Of a DNA stretch of 47,085 bases, positions 18,339 to 27,377 are shown piece after piece; position 1 is the first letter of the stretch; each line of letters begins with the position of its first letter. The translations under genes and the position numbers were made by a program. This DNA comes from Methylotenera sp. (GTDB lineage: Bacteria; Pseudomonadota; Gammaproteobacteria; Burkholderiales; Burkholderiaceae_C): assembly GCA_021738245.1 (NCBI GenBank), contig JAIPCJ010000012.1, positions 1-47,085 of the forward strand. The letters are read 5' to 3'. The notes under the pieces were generated by a model. The model searched no databases and was not told the origin of the DNA. It was given only the letters and a program-made list of their open reading frames with translations.

Positions 18339-19136
18339 CAGGCGCAGCCAGCGCCCCTGGCGGCGTCGGTACAGGAAGCCGACGGCGAACAGGCCGCCCA
18401 TCAGCATGGCGGTCGTGCTCGGCTCCGGCACGGGCGCGAAGTTCAGCGATCCGCCGCCCTGGCGCACCACGAAGCCGCCCGCGACCGGCTCGACCTGCGA
18501 AGGTGTGCTGGTGAAGGCGGTCAGCACCGAGCCGTAGAAGGCGCTGGGTGACATGAAGAACCCGGCGTTGTCGACCGACAGCGTGAGCGTGGCGTTGGCC
18601 GATGGGCTGAAGCCGCCACCGCCGGCGGGCACCGTCAACACCGTGCCACTGACCAGCGAGCCATGGGCCAGGGCCACTTCGCCACTCGCGGTTTCGGTCG
18701 GGGTGGCCCCGCTGACTCCAAAGCTCGCACTGCCGTTGTAGCCGTACAGCGTATAGCTCAGCGAAGACAGATTGCCGAAGTTCAACGTCGTCGTCGGGTC
18801 GTTGACGCTGATGGTGCCGCTGCCGGTGAAGGCGATGTACATGCCGTAGTCGGTGTTCAGGCCGGCCGGCGTGAAGCTGCTGCCGCCGAGCTGGAAGCCG
18901 GTGATGGGCAGGTAGCCGCTCTGGGTGAAGTTGCCGCTCGGGTCGACGGAGACCGTCATGAAGCTGGACACCAGAATGTTGTCCGCCGTGATGTTGGTGC
19001 CCAGCAGGCCCGCGGCTGCAGGGTCGAAGGTGAACTGCGGCAGCGCCGAGGCACTGGCACAGGCGGCGACCAAGGCGACAGCCACGGTGGCCTGGGAGAG
19101 GAAGGGAAACCGGGGTGAGGTTGTCGGGTGCTTCAT
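18324..19136 (-). CDS. PEP-CTERM sorting-domain protein, exported
   Basis: A 270-residue exported protein. It has a signal peptide ending at CASASA, a Gly/Ser/Thr-rich body (about 35-235) without an enzymatic motif, and a C-terminal sorting tail: VPEPSTTAMLM, a hydrophobic helix (GGLFAVGFLY) and RRRQGRW. This tail is the PEP-CTERM signal processed by exosortase, whose partners are encoded at the right end of this window. ATG 19136 follows a good AGGAG site; the frame extends further upstream without a signal peptide. The function of the body is unknown; such proteins are typically surface or EPS-matrix components. Confidence 0.9.
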   Translation of the reverse strand: MKHPTTSPRFPFLSQATVAVALVAACASASALPQFTFDPAAAGLLGTNITADNILVSSFMTVSVDPSGNFTQSGYLPITGFQLGGSSFTPAGLNTDYGMYIAFTGSGTISVNDPTTTLNFGNLSSLSYTLYGYNGSASFGVSGATPTETASGEVALAHGSLVSGTVLTVPAGGGGFSPSANATLTLSVDNAGFFMSPSAFYGSVLTAFTSTPSQVEPVAGGFVVRQGGGSLNFAPVPEPSTTAMLMGGLFAVGFLYRRRQGRWLRLAPAP

Positions 19137-19146
19137 GAAGACTCCT

Positions 19147-19164
19147 GGTGCGATCGCCCGCACC
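19147..19164. promoter_or_regulatory. 18-bp inverted repeat upstream of the PEP-CTERM gene
   Basis: GGTGCG and CGCACC flank a 6-base centre (ATCGCC), directly next to the ribosome site of the PEP-CTERM gene. It is a candidate operator or leader hairpin. I found no sigma-54 box with correct -24/-12 spacing nearby, although PEP-CTERM genes are often under sigma-54 control. Confidence 0.3.
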
Positions 19165-19258
19165 ATGCGGGCGTCAGGGCAGTACAGCAGCCGCCTCATG
19201 GCCCGTCTGTACGCCGACGCACATAGCGCCCCCTGTCCCTGGGCGCTCGACACCCGAT

Positions 19259-19804
19259 TCAGGGACAACGCACCACCGCGCCCACCGTCGTGCACAGCCC
19301 GCGTGGGCTGACGAGCTGGTTGGGGCCGACGCGGGTCAGCGTCGAGCCATCGCTGGCCAGGCAGCTGGCACCGGTGCAATGGTTGAGCGTGACCGGCGGG
19401 TCGATGCGGGGCAGCGGCACGGTCACCACGGGCACGGGCACCGGCCGTGGGCGCTGCACAGGCCGCGAGGGGTCGGACGGTGGCGTGAGGCCCTGGATCG
19501 TGTGCTGACTGGGCGAAGGCGAGCGGGTCACACCGCCGAGGCAGGCATCAGCGACGCGCTGCCGCAGCGGCAGCAGCTTCGCCTCCACTGCCCGGCGCCG
19601 CGCGTCCTCACTGCCGGGCTGGCTGGCCGCCGGCGACGAGGCCGCCGCGGTGGCGATGAGGGCGTCTTCCGCCTCGCCCAGGGCCTGCAGGGCCCCGTGG
19701 CAACCGGCCGACGCCGGCAGCGCCTGTGCGCCGCAGGCTGTGGCTGCCAGCAGGCCGAGAGCAAGCCCTCCGACACGGTTGAACAGGCAAACCAAGCGCT
19801 TCAT
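19259..19804 (-). CDS. Secreted hypothetical protein, Pro-rich with C-terminal Cys pattern
   Basis: A 181-residue protein starting MKRLVCLFNRVGGLALGLLAATACGAQALP, a signal peptide. It continues with a short helical, Ala-rich segment with two cysteines (about 35-90), a proline-rich linker (about 110-138) and a C-terminal module with four cysteines (NHCTGASCLASDGSTLTRVG, then GLCTTVGAVVRCP). The Cys module with a DGS turn resembles small conserved tails seen in other Burkholderiales secreted proteins, but I do not know a named family. It is probably periplasmic or surface-exposed. No operon partner is obvious: the upstream MCP gene ends 80 bases away on the same strand. Confidence 0.7.
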   Translation of the reverse strand: MKRLVCLFNRVGGLALGLLAATACGAQALPASAGCHGALQALGEAEDALIATAAASSPAASQPGSEDARRRAVEAKLLPLRQRVADACLGGVTRSPSPSQHTIQGLTPPSDPSRPVQRPRPVPVPVVTVPLPRIDPPVTLNHCTGASCLASDGSTLTRVGPNQLVSPRGLCTTVGAVVRCP

Positions 19805-19884
19805 GATCGCCAGATCTTGCGCCCGGCGTTCGGCCCACGGCGCCAGACGCGGCCAAGCCCGCGCGTCAGACAGGGCCTTGGGCG

Positions 19885-21447
19885 TCAGTGCGACAGCTTG
19901 AACACCCCCACCGCCCGCACCAGCTCGACCGCCTGCTGCTTGAGGCTGGACGCAGCAGCGGCCATTTCTTCCACCAGCGCGGCGTTCTGCTGCGTGGCCT
20001 GGTCCATGCTGGACACGGCCCCACCGACCTGGCCCACCCCCTCGCTCTGCTCAGCGCTCGCCGTGCTGATCTCGCCCATGATGCTGGTCACGCAGGCGAT
20101 GCTGTCCACCACCTGGCGCATGGTCTCCCCCGCCTGCCCGACCTGGGCGACGCCGGCCTCGACACGCGCAGTGCTGTCGGCGATCAGCGCCTTGATCTCG
20201 CGCGCCGCCTCGGCGCTGCGCAGGGCCAGGGCCCGCACCTCGCCCGCCACCACTGCAAAGCCTCGACCTTCGTCGCCCGCGCGAGCCGCCTCGACGGCCG
20301 CGTTCAACGCGAGGATGTTGGTCTGGAAGGCGATGCCGTCGATGACGCCGGTGATGTCGGCGATGCGGTCGCTGGCCTCGCGAATACCGCGCATGGTGTC
20401 CACCGCCTGGCCCACGATCTCGCCGCCCTCGCGGGCCACGCGGGTGGCCGATTCGGCCAGGCGATTGGCCTGGCTGGCGTTGTCGGCGTTCTGGCGCACG
20501 GTCACACCGAGTTGCTCCATGGAAGACGCCGTCTGCTGCAGCGCGCTGGCCTGGTGCTCGGTGCGCGACGACAGATGGTGGTTGCCCTGGGCGATCTCGG
20601 CGCTCGCCAGCGACAGGCTGTCAGCCCCTTGACGCACGCTGGCCACCAGGCCGCGCAGGCTGCCCTGCATATGGTTGATGGCGTCGAGCAGCCGGCCGAA
20701 CTCGTCGCGACGGCCAGCCGGAATCGACAGATCGAGCTGCCCTTCGGCCACCGCACTGATCAGCCCGACCGCTTGGTTCAGCGGCTGAACGACACCGCGG
20801 GTGATCGCCACGGCCGCCGTGAGCGCCAGCACCACCGCGAGCAGGCTGCACGAGCCCAGCAGCACCAGCTGCCGCGCCTGTTCCTCGTTCATCTCGATCA
20901 CGCCCTGCGCCGAGGTCTCGGCGGTGTAGCGGATGTAGCTATCGGTGGCCTGCACCAAGGCGGCGAGCAAAGGCCGGCAGCGTTCGTTCATGCGGCCCAC
21001 GGCGCCATCGCGGTCGCCCGTGAGCGCAATGCCCACGATGGCCTCGGCCACGGCACCGTATTGCTGCTCCACCCGGGCGATCGACTCCACCAGCTCGCGA
21101 GCCCGCGCGGGCACGTCCGGCTGGGCCGAGAGTGACTGCAGCGTCGCCAGCGACCGACGCACATCCTCCACCGCCGCCAGCACCGCCGCTTTCTCGGCCG
21201 CCACATCGTCCGGCCGGGTCACCAGCACCAGGTTGCGCGCGGCGATGGCGCGCCGGTCCACCGCCAGGCGCACTTCATTGGCCGCGGCCGCGCGCGCCTG
21301 GATGCCCTCGACATGGGCGCGAAAGCGCTCGCCATCACCGCGGATGGTGGTCAGCGCGGCTGCCGACAGCAGCAGGATCAGCGCGATCAGCAGACCAAAG
21401 GCGCCGATCAGCTTGGCCTTCACCGAGAGGTTTTTCCAGAATGACAT
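19885..21447 (-). CDS. Methyl-accepting chemotaxis protein
   Basis: A 520-residue chemoreceptor. A first membrane helix (about 12-34, [23 protein letters not shown]) is followed by a periplasmic four-helix-bundle-type sensor (about 35-188), a second helix (about 190-212), a HAMP domain and a long cytoplasmic coiled coil. The signalling tip reads [38 protein letters not shown], the CheA/CheW contact region. There is no C-terminal CheR/CheB pentapeptide, as it ends VFKLSH. ATG 21447 has a GGGAG site; the longer frame to 21522 is not needed. No chemotaxis genes are adjacent, so it is an orphan receptor. The ligand is unknown. Confidence 0.93.
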   Translation of the reverse strand: MSFWKNLSVKAKLIGAFGLLIALILLLSAAALTTIRGDGERFRAHVEGIQARAAAANEVRLAVDRRAIAARNLVLVTRPDDVAAEKAAVLAAVEDVRRSLATLQSLSAQPDVPARARELVESIARVEQQYGAVAEAIVGIALTGDRDGAVGRMNERCRPLLAALVQATDSYIRYTAETSAQGVIEMNEEQARQLVLLGSCSLLAVVLALTAAVAITRGVVQPLNQAVGLISAVAEGQLDLSIPAGRRDEFGRLLDAINHMQGSLRGLVASVRQGADSLSLASAEIAQGNHHLSSRTEHQASALQQTASSMEQLGVTVRQNADNASQANRLAESATRVAREGGEIVGQAVDTMRGIREASDRIADITGVIDGIAFQTNILALNAAVEAARAGDEGRGFAVVAGEVRALALRSAEAAREIKALIADSTARVEAGVAQVGQAGETMRQVVDSIACVTSIMGEISTASAEQSEGVGQVGGAVSSMDQATQQNAALVEEMAAAASSLKQQAVELVRAVGVFKLSH

Positions 21448-21529
21448 GTCACCACTCCCGCAGTACAGGGTCAACGATGGGTGACGGCATCTTCGAAAAA
21501 CCGGCGCGCAGCCGGCAGCCATGGACGCC

Positions 21530-21592
21530 TGAGGTCGCTGCCCACGGATTCCCGGTCTTGCTGTAGGGAAACGACCTACAGCCGCGACCTCA
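21530..21592. terminator. Nested inverted repeats at the end of kdpE
   Basis: An outer 9-bp inverted repeat TGAGGTCGC/GCGACCTCA (21530-21538 with 21584-21592) includes the kdpE stop codon. Inside it an 8-bp hairpin GCTGTAGG/CCTACAGC (21560-21567 with 21575-21582) has a 7-base loop. It is likely the 3' end of the kdp transcript. There is no T-run, so Rho or mRNA protection may be involved. Confidence 0.5.
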
Positions 21593-22276
21593 GACCTTGA
21601 GCCGGTAGCCCACCCCGGCTTCCGTCACTAGCCACTGGGGGCGGTTGGCATCGGCCTCGATCTTCTTGCGCAGATTGGCCATGTGCACGCGGACATAGTG
21701 CACATCTTCGGCATGGCCCGGGCCCCAGACCGCCTTCAACAGATGCTGGTGCGTCAGCACCCGGCCCGGGGCGTTGGCCAGCTCCTGCAGCAGGCGGTAC
21801 TCGATGGGCGTGAGGTGCAGCTCCTCGCCGGCCCGGGTGACGGTGCGCAGCGCCCGGTCGACCGCCACGTCGCCGAAGCGCAGCACCGGGTCGGCGTCGG
21901 CCACACCACTGCGGCGGCGCAACTGCACGCGCACCCGGGCCAGCAGCTCGGCCACGCCGAAGGGCTTGACGAGGTAGTCATCAGCCCCGGCGTCCAGGGC
22001 CTGCACCTTGCGCTCCTCGCCCTCGCGGGCCGAGAGCACGAGGATGGGCGCCTGCGACCAGCCGCGGAACTCGCGGATGAAGTCCAGCCCGTCGCCGTCG
22101 GGCAGCCCCAGGTCCAGCACCACCAGCTCAGGGCGCCGGGTGGCGGCGTCGATCAGGCCGCGCTGCAGGCTCACGGCCTCGAACACCTCCAGCCCTTCGC
22201 TTTGCAGCGCCATGCGCACAAAGCGCCGGATCTCGGGCTCGTCCTCCACCATCAGCACGCGAGGCGCGGTGCTCAA
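21590..22276 (-). CDS. kdpE: KDP operon response regulator KdpE
   Basis: A 228-residue OmpR/PhoB-type regulator. The receiver domain (about 5-120) has acidic residues Glu11-Asp12, phospho-acceptor Asp55 in [12 protein letters not shown], and Lys near 104 in DYLVKPFG. The winged-helix domain (about 135-225) contains [26 protein letters not shown] and the [18 protein letters not shown] recognition segment. The length and the pairing with kdpD identify KdpE, which activates kdp transcription when K+ is limiting. The start is TTG at 22276, supported by GGGAG 7 bases upstream. That SD lies within a 14-bp palindrome, which may limit translation. It is separated from kdpD by 84 bases. Confidence 0.95.
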   Translation of the reverse strand: MSTAPRVLMVEDEPEIRRFVRMALQSEGLEVFEAVSLQRGLIDAATRRPELVVLDLGLPDGDGLDFIREFRGWSQAPILVLSAREGEERKVQALDAGADDYLVKPFGVAELLARVRVQLRRRSGVADADPVLRFGDVAVDRALRTVTRAGEELHLTPIEYRLLQELANAPGRVLTHQHLLKAVWGPGHAEDVHYVRVHMANLRKKIEADANRPQWLVTEAGVGYRLKV

Positions 22277-22280
22277 GGCA

Positions 22281-22294
22281 GGCTCCCGGGAGCC
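22281..22294. promoter_or_regulatory. Palindrome covering the kdpE ribosome site
   Basis: GGCTCCCGGGAGCC is a perfect 14-bp palindrome whose right half on the minus strand holds the GGGAG Shine-Dalgarno of kdpE, ahead of a TTG start. Folding or intermolecular pairing would hide the ribosome site. As a short palindrome it could also be a protein-binding site. Confidence 0.4.
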
Positions 22295-22360
22295 GGTGCG
22301 GCGGTGAATGTCTTCTCAAGAGGCACCGTGTTCATCGGTCCATGCAGCAGGAAAGTCAGG

Positions 22361-25041
22361 TCAGGCGGGCGGCTGCCCCAGCGGCAGCGCCACGCGCACG
22401 CAGGCGCCGCCCTGGGGCCGATTGTGGGCGCTGATCTGGCCACCATGCGCCTCCACGATGGCTTTGCAGATGGCCAGGCCCAGGCCGACACCCGGCGTGG
22501 CACTCTCGCGGTCACCACGCTCGAACTTGTCGAAGAGCTGCGCCTCCCGGCCCGGCGGAAAGCCCGGGCCGTGGTCTGTCACATCGATCTCGATCTGCCG
22601 CCCCGCGGTGCGCGCCTCGATGGCCACGGGCCCGGGCGCGTACTTGGCCGCGTTCTCCAGCAGGTTCACGAGCACCCGCTCCATCAGCACCGCGTCGAGT
22701 TCCACCAGCGGCAGGTCAGACGGCAGGCTCACCGCGAGGTCGCGCCCGGCCAGGGTTTCATCCAGATGCGCGAGCGCGCTGCCCACCACCTCCTGCAGCG
22801 GCAGCCACTGGCGGTTGAGCTGCACGGCACCGGACTGCAAGCGCGCCATGTCGAGCAGGTTGGCCACCAGCGCGCTCATGCGCAACGATGACCGTCGCAT
22901 CGCCTCGGCGACCTCGGCCTGCTGGGGCTGCAGCGGTGTGAGCCGCAAGGCATCGGCCAGCCCGACCAAGGCTGCCAGCGGCGTGCGCAGGTCGTGGGAG
23001 ATGGCCGTGAGCAGCGAGTTGCGCAAGCGCTCGCCTTCGATCTGCAGCGTGCTCTGCTGCGCGACCTCGATGTAGTGAATACGCTCCAGCGAGATGGCCA
23101 GCAGCGCGGCGCAGGTGTCCAGCAATTCGCGCTGCTCGGGCGACCAGCGCGTGCCGCGCCCCTGCACCGCCAGCACGCCGCGCAGCCGCATCGGCGCGGC
23201 CAGCGGCAGCATCAGGCAGGCACTGGCCGGCAGGGTGTCGGTGCCCTGCCCTGCCGCCTGCCCATGATCGAAGGCCCACTGCGCCACACCCAGGTCGGGC
23301 ACCACGCTGGCACCCGGTAGCACCGCCAGCACCTCGCGGCCGGGCGAGGCACCGGCAGCCGGCGTGAGCGGCGGCACCAGCACGGCCGAAGCCACACCGA
23401 ACTCCGCCCGCAGGAAGCGGGTGGCGATCTCGGCCACCTGCTCGGCCACCAGCGCCGCGCCCAGATCGCGGGACATGGCGTACAGCCCGCGCACCCGACG
23501 CTCCCGCTCCTGCGCCGCGCCGGCCTGGGCCTTGAGGCCCGCGGCCAACTGGCCGATCACCAGTCCCACCAGCAGCAGCACGGCGAACGTGACCAGGTAC
23601 TGCGCGTCCCCCACCGCGAAAGACCAGCGCGGCTCGACGAAGGCGAAATCGAAGGCCGCCACGCCCAGCAGCGCGGCCAGGGCCGCCGGTGCGCGGCCGA
23701 ACCACAGCGCCACACCCACCACATTCAGCAGGTAGAGCATCGCGATGTTGGTGGGCGCGATGAAACGCAACAGCACGAGCGACACGGCCGTGGTGACGCC
23801 CACCCCGGCCAGCACCGCCGCGTAACCGCGCAAGGCCTGCGGCGACAGCAGTCGGCTGCCGATCGGCGCGTCCAGGGCCGATTTGGGCGTGGCCTCGCGC
23901 AGCGCGGTCGGCAGCGCGACCTGCAGCACGTCCATGTCTTCGGCCAGCCGATTCAGCGCCTCGGCCAGCGACGGGCGCCCCGGCCAGCGCCAGGCCCGCT
24001 CGCGCCGCCCCACCACCAGCCGCACCAGGTTGTGCTCACGGGCGTAGCCCACCAGCGCCGGGCCCACCTCGGGGGCCGACAACACCGCCGTGCGCGCCCC
24101 GAGGGACTGCGCCAGCTCCAGCGTGCGCTGCACCCGCTGCCGGGCGCCGTCGCCGGGCGCACGTGCCGTCTCCACATGCACCGCATGCCAGTCCAGCCCC
24201 AACTGCTGGGCCAGACGGGCGGCACTGCGCACCACCTTGTCGCCATTGCTGCCGGGCCCGACGCAGGCCAGCAGCGACTCACGGTTGGGCCACACCGAGC
24301 CCGCGCTGTGCTCGCGCCGCCAGGCCTGCATCTGGTCATCCACCCGGTCAGCGGTGCGGCGCAAGGCCAGCTCGCGCAGCGCCAGCAGATTGCCCTTGCG
24401 GAAGAAGTGCTGCGCCGCCCGCTCGGCCTGGCCTGGCAGGTAGACCTTGCCCTCGCGCAGCCGCTGCAGCAGCTCGTCGGGCGGCAGGTCCACCACCACG
24501 ACTTCATCGGCGGCGTCGAACACCCGGTCGGGCACCGTCTCCCAGACCCGCACGCCGGTGATGCCGCCCACCACGTCGTTGAGGCTTTCCAGGTGCTGGA
24601 CGTTCAACGTTGTCCACACCTCCAGGCCCGCCTCGCGCAGCTCTTCGGCGTCCTGCCAGCGCTTGGCATGGCGGCAGCCCGGGGCATTGCTGTGGGCCAG
24701 CTCGTCCAGCAGCAGCACGCCGCGCGGGTTCTCACGGCCCCAGGTCAGGGCGGCATCCAGATCAAACTCGCGCAGCATCTGGCCGCGGTGGGGCATGTCC
24801 TTCAGCGGCAGGCGCAGCAGGTCACGCGCCACGCCCTCGGTGTCGACACGCCCATGGGTCTCGACCACGCCGATGCGCACCGCCCGGCCCTCGCGGCGAG
24901 CGGCTTGGGCCGCCACCAGCATGGCAAAGGTCTTGCCGACGCCGGCATTCGCGCCGAAGAAGATCTTGACCCGCCCGCGGCCGCCCGCTGGACCTGGGCC
25001 AGCAGCGCGTCGGGGTCGGGGCGCTGGTCGCTCAAAGCCAC
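22361..25041 (-). CDS. kdpD: Osmosensitive K+ channel sensor kinase KdpD (apparent 5' frameshift)
   Basis: The continuous frame 22361-24922 encodes 853 residues of KdpD: cytoplasmic KdpD domain (FDLDAAL, LLDELAHSNAPGCRH, LNVQHLESLNDVVGG), a Usp-like domain, four membrane helices, a GAF-like segment, then HisKA (AISHDLRTPLAAL) and HATPase (ENAAKYAPG, DHGPGFPPG, GVGLGLAICKAIVEAHGG). The Walker A stretch VKIFFGANAGVGKTFA lies in the same frame just upstream of ATG 24922, but that frame has no start codon before a stop. The expected N-terminus (SDQRPDPDALLAQVQR, start GTG 25041 or TTG 25035) is in another frame. Restoring the protein needs +1 base near 24971-24985, in a GC-rich run. This may be a real mutation, recoding or a sequence error. 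The proposed start overlaps the corA stop. Confidence 0.88.
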
Positions 25042-26009
25042 TTCAGGCGCTTGAAGCGCCAGTACAACGCGCCGCTCACGAGCGCGATCGCCCCCAGGGC
25101 CATCGGGTAGCCAAAGGCCCACTTGAGCTCAGGCATGCCTTCGAAGTTCATGCCCCAGATGCCGGCCAGCGCGGTCGACGCCGCGAAGATGGCGGCCCAC
25201 GCTGCCAGGCGCTTGGTCACCAGAGACTCGTCGATGGTCACCAGGGTCAGGTTGACCTGGGTGGCCGCGATGATGGTTTCACGCGCGGCGTCGAGGCTGG
25301 CCTGGATGCGCAGCAGGTGGTCGTACACATCACGGAAGTAGTCCTGCATGGCCTTGCAGACGACCGGCACACGGCCGCCATGCAGCTTGGCCGACACCTC
25401 CAGCAGCGGCGTGACGGCATGGCGCAGCGTGGCCAGGCGCTGCTTGAGGCCGAACAGCTGCTGCACCACCGCCTGGCGGTCCTGGCGCGGCTGGAACATC
25501 GTGGATTCCAGCTTCTCCAGCTCGGCCTCGATGGCATCCATGTGGGGGAAGTAGCGGTCCACCACCGCATCCATCAGCGCATAGAACACGAAGCCCGGCC
25601 CCTGACGCAACAGCTCGGGCTCGCGCTCGGCCCGCCCGCGCACGCCGAGAAAGCCCTGCGCGCTGCGGTGCCGCACCGACACCACGAAGCGCGGCCCCAC
25701 GAACACATGCACCTCGCCCACCTCCAACTCACCCTCCCCTTCCGGGCCGGCTTCGATGAGATGCATGGCGGCGAACAGCATGTCACCGTACTCCTCCAGC
25801 TTGGGCCGCTGATGGCCCTTGCGGGCGTCTTCCACCGCCAGCGCAGGCAGATTGAGCTCGCGTTCGAGGCGGCCGAGCTCGTCATCGGTCGGGTCCTTCA
25901 GCGCAATCCAGACGAAGCCGCTCTGGCTCTGCAGGGCCTCGGACAGGCCGTCCAGGCCCGGCTCGGCCACGATGCGACCGCCGTCGTAAAGGGCGCTGTT
26001 GATCAGCAT
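25032..26009 (-). CDS. corA: CorA-type magnesium/cobalt transporter inside the kdp operon
   Basis: A 325-residue 2-TM metal-ion transporter. A large cytoplasmic N-terminal domain with long helices is followed by the first membrane helix, which ends in the signature GMN (IWGMNFEGMPELKW), and a second helix (YPMALGAIALVSGALYW) with a basic tail, RFKRLKWL. The GMN motif forms the selectivity filter of pentameric CorA channels for Mg2+, Co2+ or Ni2+. The start is ATG 26009, 16 bases after kdpC, and its stop overlaps the proposed kdpD start. It is therefore embedded between kdpC and kdpD on one strand. ZntB is a related alternative, but GMN and the loop favour CorA. Confidence 0.93.
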   Translation of the reverse strand: MLINSALYDGGRIVAEPGLDGLSEALQSQSGFVWIALKDPTDDELGRLERELNLPALAVEDARKGHQRPKLEEYGDMLFAAMHLIEAGPEGEGELEVGEVHVFVGPRFVVSVRHRSAQGFLGVRGRAEREPELLRQGPGFVFYALMDAVVDRYFPHMDAIEAELEKLESTMFQPRQDRQAVVQQLFGLKQRLATLRHAVTPLLEVSAKLHGGRVPVVCKAMQDYFRDVYDHLLRIQASLDAARETIIAATQVNLTLVTIDESLVTKRLAAWAAIFAASTALAGIWGMNFEGMPELKWAFGYPMALGAIALVSGALYWRFKRLKWL

Positions 26010-26025
26010 GGGTTGGCGCAAGGAG

Positions 26026-26616
26026 TCATCGGGCGGCCATCGTCGCACGGTCCAGTGCGAGGTTGAGTTTCAGCACGTTGACGCGCGGCTCGCCGATGAA
26101 GCCCAGCCAGCGCCCCTCGGTCTGCGCGTCCACCAGTGCCTGCACCTGGGCGACCGGCAACTGCCGCACCCGGGCCACGCGGGCCAGCTGGTAGTCGGCC
26201 GCTGCGCGGCTGATGTGCGGGTCCAGGCCGCTGGCAGAGGTGGTGACCAGGTCCACCGGCACCGGGGCCGTGTTGCCTGGGTCGGCCGCACGCAGCGCCT
26301 CGACGCGGGCCTTGACCGCGTCCACCAGGGCTGGGGCCGTCGGGGCGAGATTGGAGCCCGACGAACTGCCGGCGTTGTAGGCCATCGGCGAGGTCGCCGA
26401 GGGCCGAGACCAGAAGTGCCCGGGGTCACTGAAGCCCTGGCCGATCAGGGACGAGCCGACCGCCTTGCCGTTCTCCACGATCAGGCTGCCATTGGCCGCT
26501 GCCGGGAAGGCGGCCTGGGCCACACCGGTCACGACCAGCGGGTAGGCCAGCCCGGTGAGCAGGCTGAAGAGCAGGAACAGCGTCAGCGCCGGGCGCAACA
26601 AGGCATCGTTCTTCAT
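26026..26616 (-). CDS. kdpC: K+-transporting ATPase subunit C
   Basis: A 196-residue KdpC with one N-terminal membrane helix ([28 protein letters not shown]) and a periplasmic domain. Family motifs are [64 protein letters not shown] and a terminal [13 protein letters not shown] segment (here [16 protein letters not shown]). KdpC stabilises the KdpFABC complex and promotes ATP binding by KdpB. ATG 26616 has a strong AAGGAG site 6 bases upstream. It begins 9 bases after the torF-like gene, which separates it from kdpB, unlike the usual kdpBC contact. Confidence 0.97.
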   Translation of the reverse strand: MKNDALLRPALTLFLLFSLLTGLAYPLVVTGVAQAAFPAAANGSLIVENGKAVGSSLIGQGFSDPGHFWSRPSATSPMAYNAGSSSGSNLAPTAPALVDAVKARVEALRAADPGNTAPVPVDLVTTSASGLDPHISRAAADYQLARVARVRQLPVAQVQALVDAQTEGRWLGFIGEPRVNVLKLNLALDRATMAAR

Positions 26617-26625
26617 GAACACTCC

Positions 26626-27360
26626 TTAGAAGGTCTTCTTCAGGCCGACCACAAAGGTCGTCTTGCCCAGGAACTTGCCGTTGGCCGGGCTGGCGTAGAA
26701 AGTCTTGTCGGCGTCGGTGCCGATCACCGAGCCGCTCAGCACGAGACCGGCGACCTCCTTGGACAGGGTCAGCGCGTAGTCGGTGTAAGACGCCACGGCC
26801 AGGTGCCTGACGGTCTGGTGGCTCACATGCGGCGCCAGCGTCAGGCCGTCGCCGAGGTCGAAGCTGGCCGTCACGTCGAGGTAGCCCGAGTTCTTGCTGT
26901 CGACGTTGCCGAAGAGGTTGGTGGTGCTGTGCGAGTACTTGGCCGTCACCGGACCGAAGGTCAGCGCGCCGTACACCTCGAAGGTGTTGGCATTGGCAAA
27001 GCCCGCCACGTTCTTGAGGTTGTTGCTGGGGTAGAGGTAGTACAGACCGCCGACGTCCAGGGTCAGGCCCTTGGCAATCTCGGTCTTGTAGCCGCCGTAC
27101 AGGTCGATCTCGACCTGGGCATCACCGCCCGGGATGTCCTTGACCCACTTGATCGTCGAGGCCCAGCTGCCGACGTAGAAGCCGCTCGGGTCGGCGTAGT
27201 CGATGCCGCCTTGCAGGGCCGGCTTCAGGCGGCTCTGCGAGATGCCGCGGTAGCGGTAGTCACTGACGGCGCCGAGGTTGAATGACAGCGGTGACGCCGC
27301 CTCGTCGGCGAAGGCGGGCAAGGCCAGGGTCAGCGCGAGAACGGAGAGAAGGGATTTCAT
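26626..27360 (-). CDS. TorF-family putative outer-membrane porin within the kdp operon
   Basis: A 244-residue outer-membrane beta-barrel protein with a signal peptide (MKSLLSVLALTLALPAFA). The mature start SFNLGAVSDYRYRGISQS is the hallmark of the TorF/Gcw_chp family, followed by GGIDYADPSGFYVGSWAS, alternating amphipathic strands and a C-terminal aromatic residue (VVGLKKTF) that guides BAM assembly. It lies 17 bases after kdpB and 9 bases before kdpC on the same strand, so it is very likely co-transcribed with the K+ pump. A role in letting K+ or other solutes across the outer membrane under K+ limitation is inference. The ribosome site is weak. Confidence 0.88.
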   Translation of the reverse strand: MKSLLSVLALTLALPAFADEAASPLSFNLGAVSDYRYRGISQSRLKPALQGGIDYADPSGFYVGSWASTIKWVKDIPGGDAQVEIDLYGGYKTEIAKGLTLDVGGLYYLYPSNNLKNVAGFANANTFEVYGALTFGPVTAKYSHSTTNLFGNVDSKNSGYLDVTASFDLGDGLTLAPHVSHQTVRHLAVASYTDYALTLSKEVAGLVLSGSVIGTDADKTFYASPANGKFLGKTTFVVGLKKTF

Positions 27361-27377
27361 GAAAGCTTTTGGGAAGT

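Noticed and set aside
19137..19258. Sigma-54 promoter for the PEP-CTERM gene
   Set aside because: TGGTGCGGGCGATCGCA looks similar, but the GG-to-GC spacing is one base too long.
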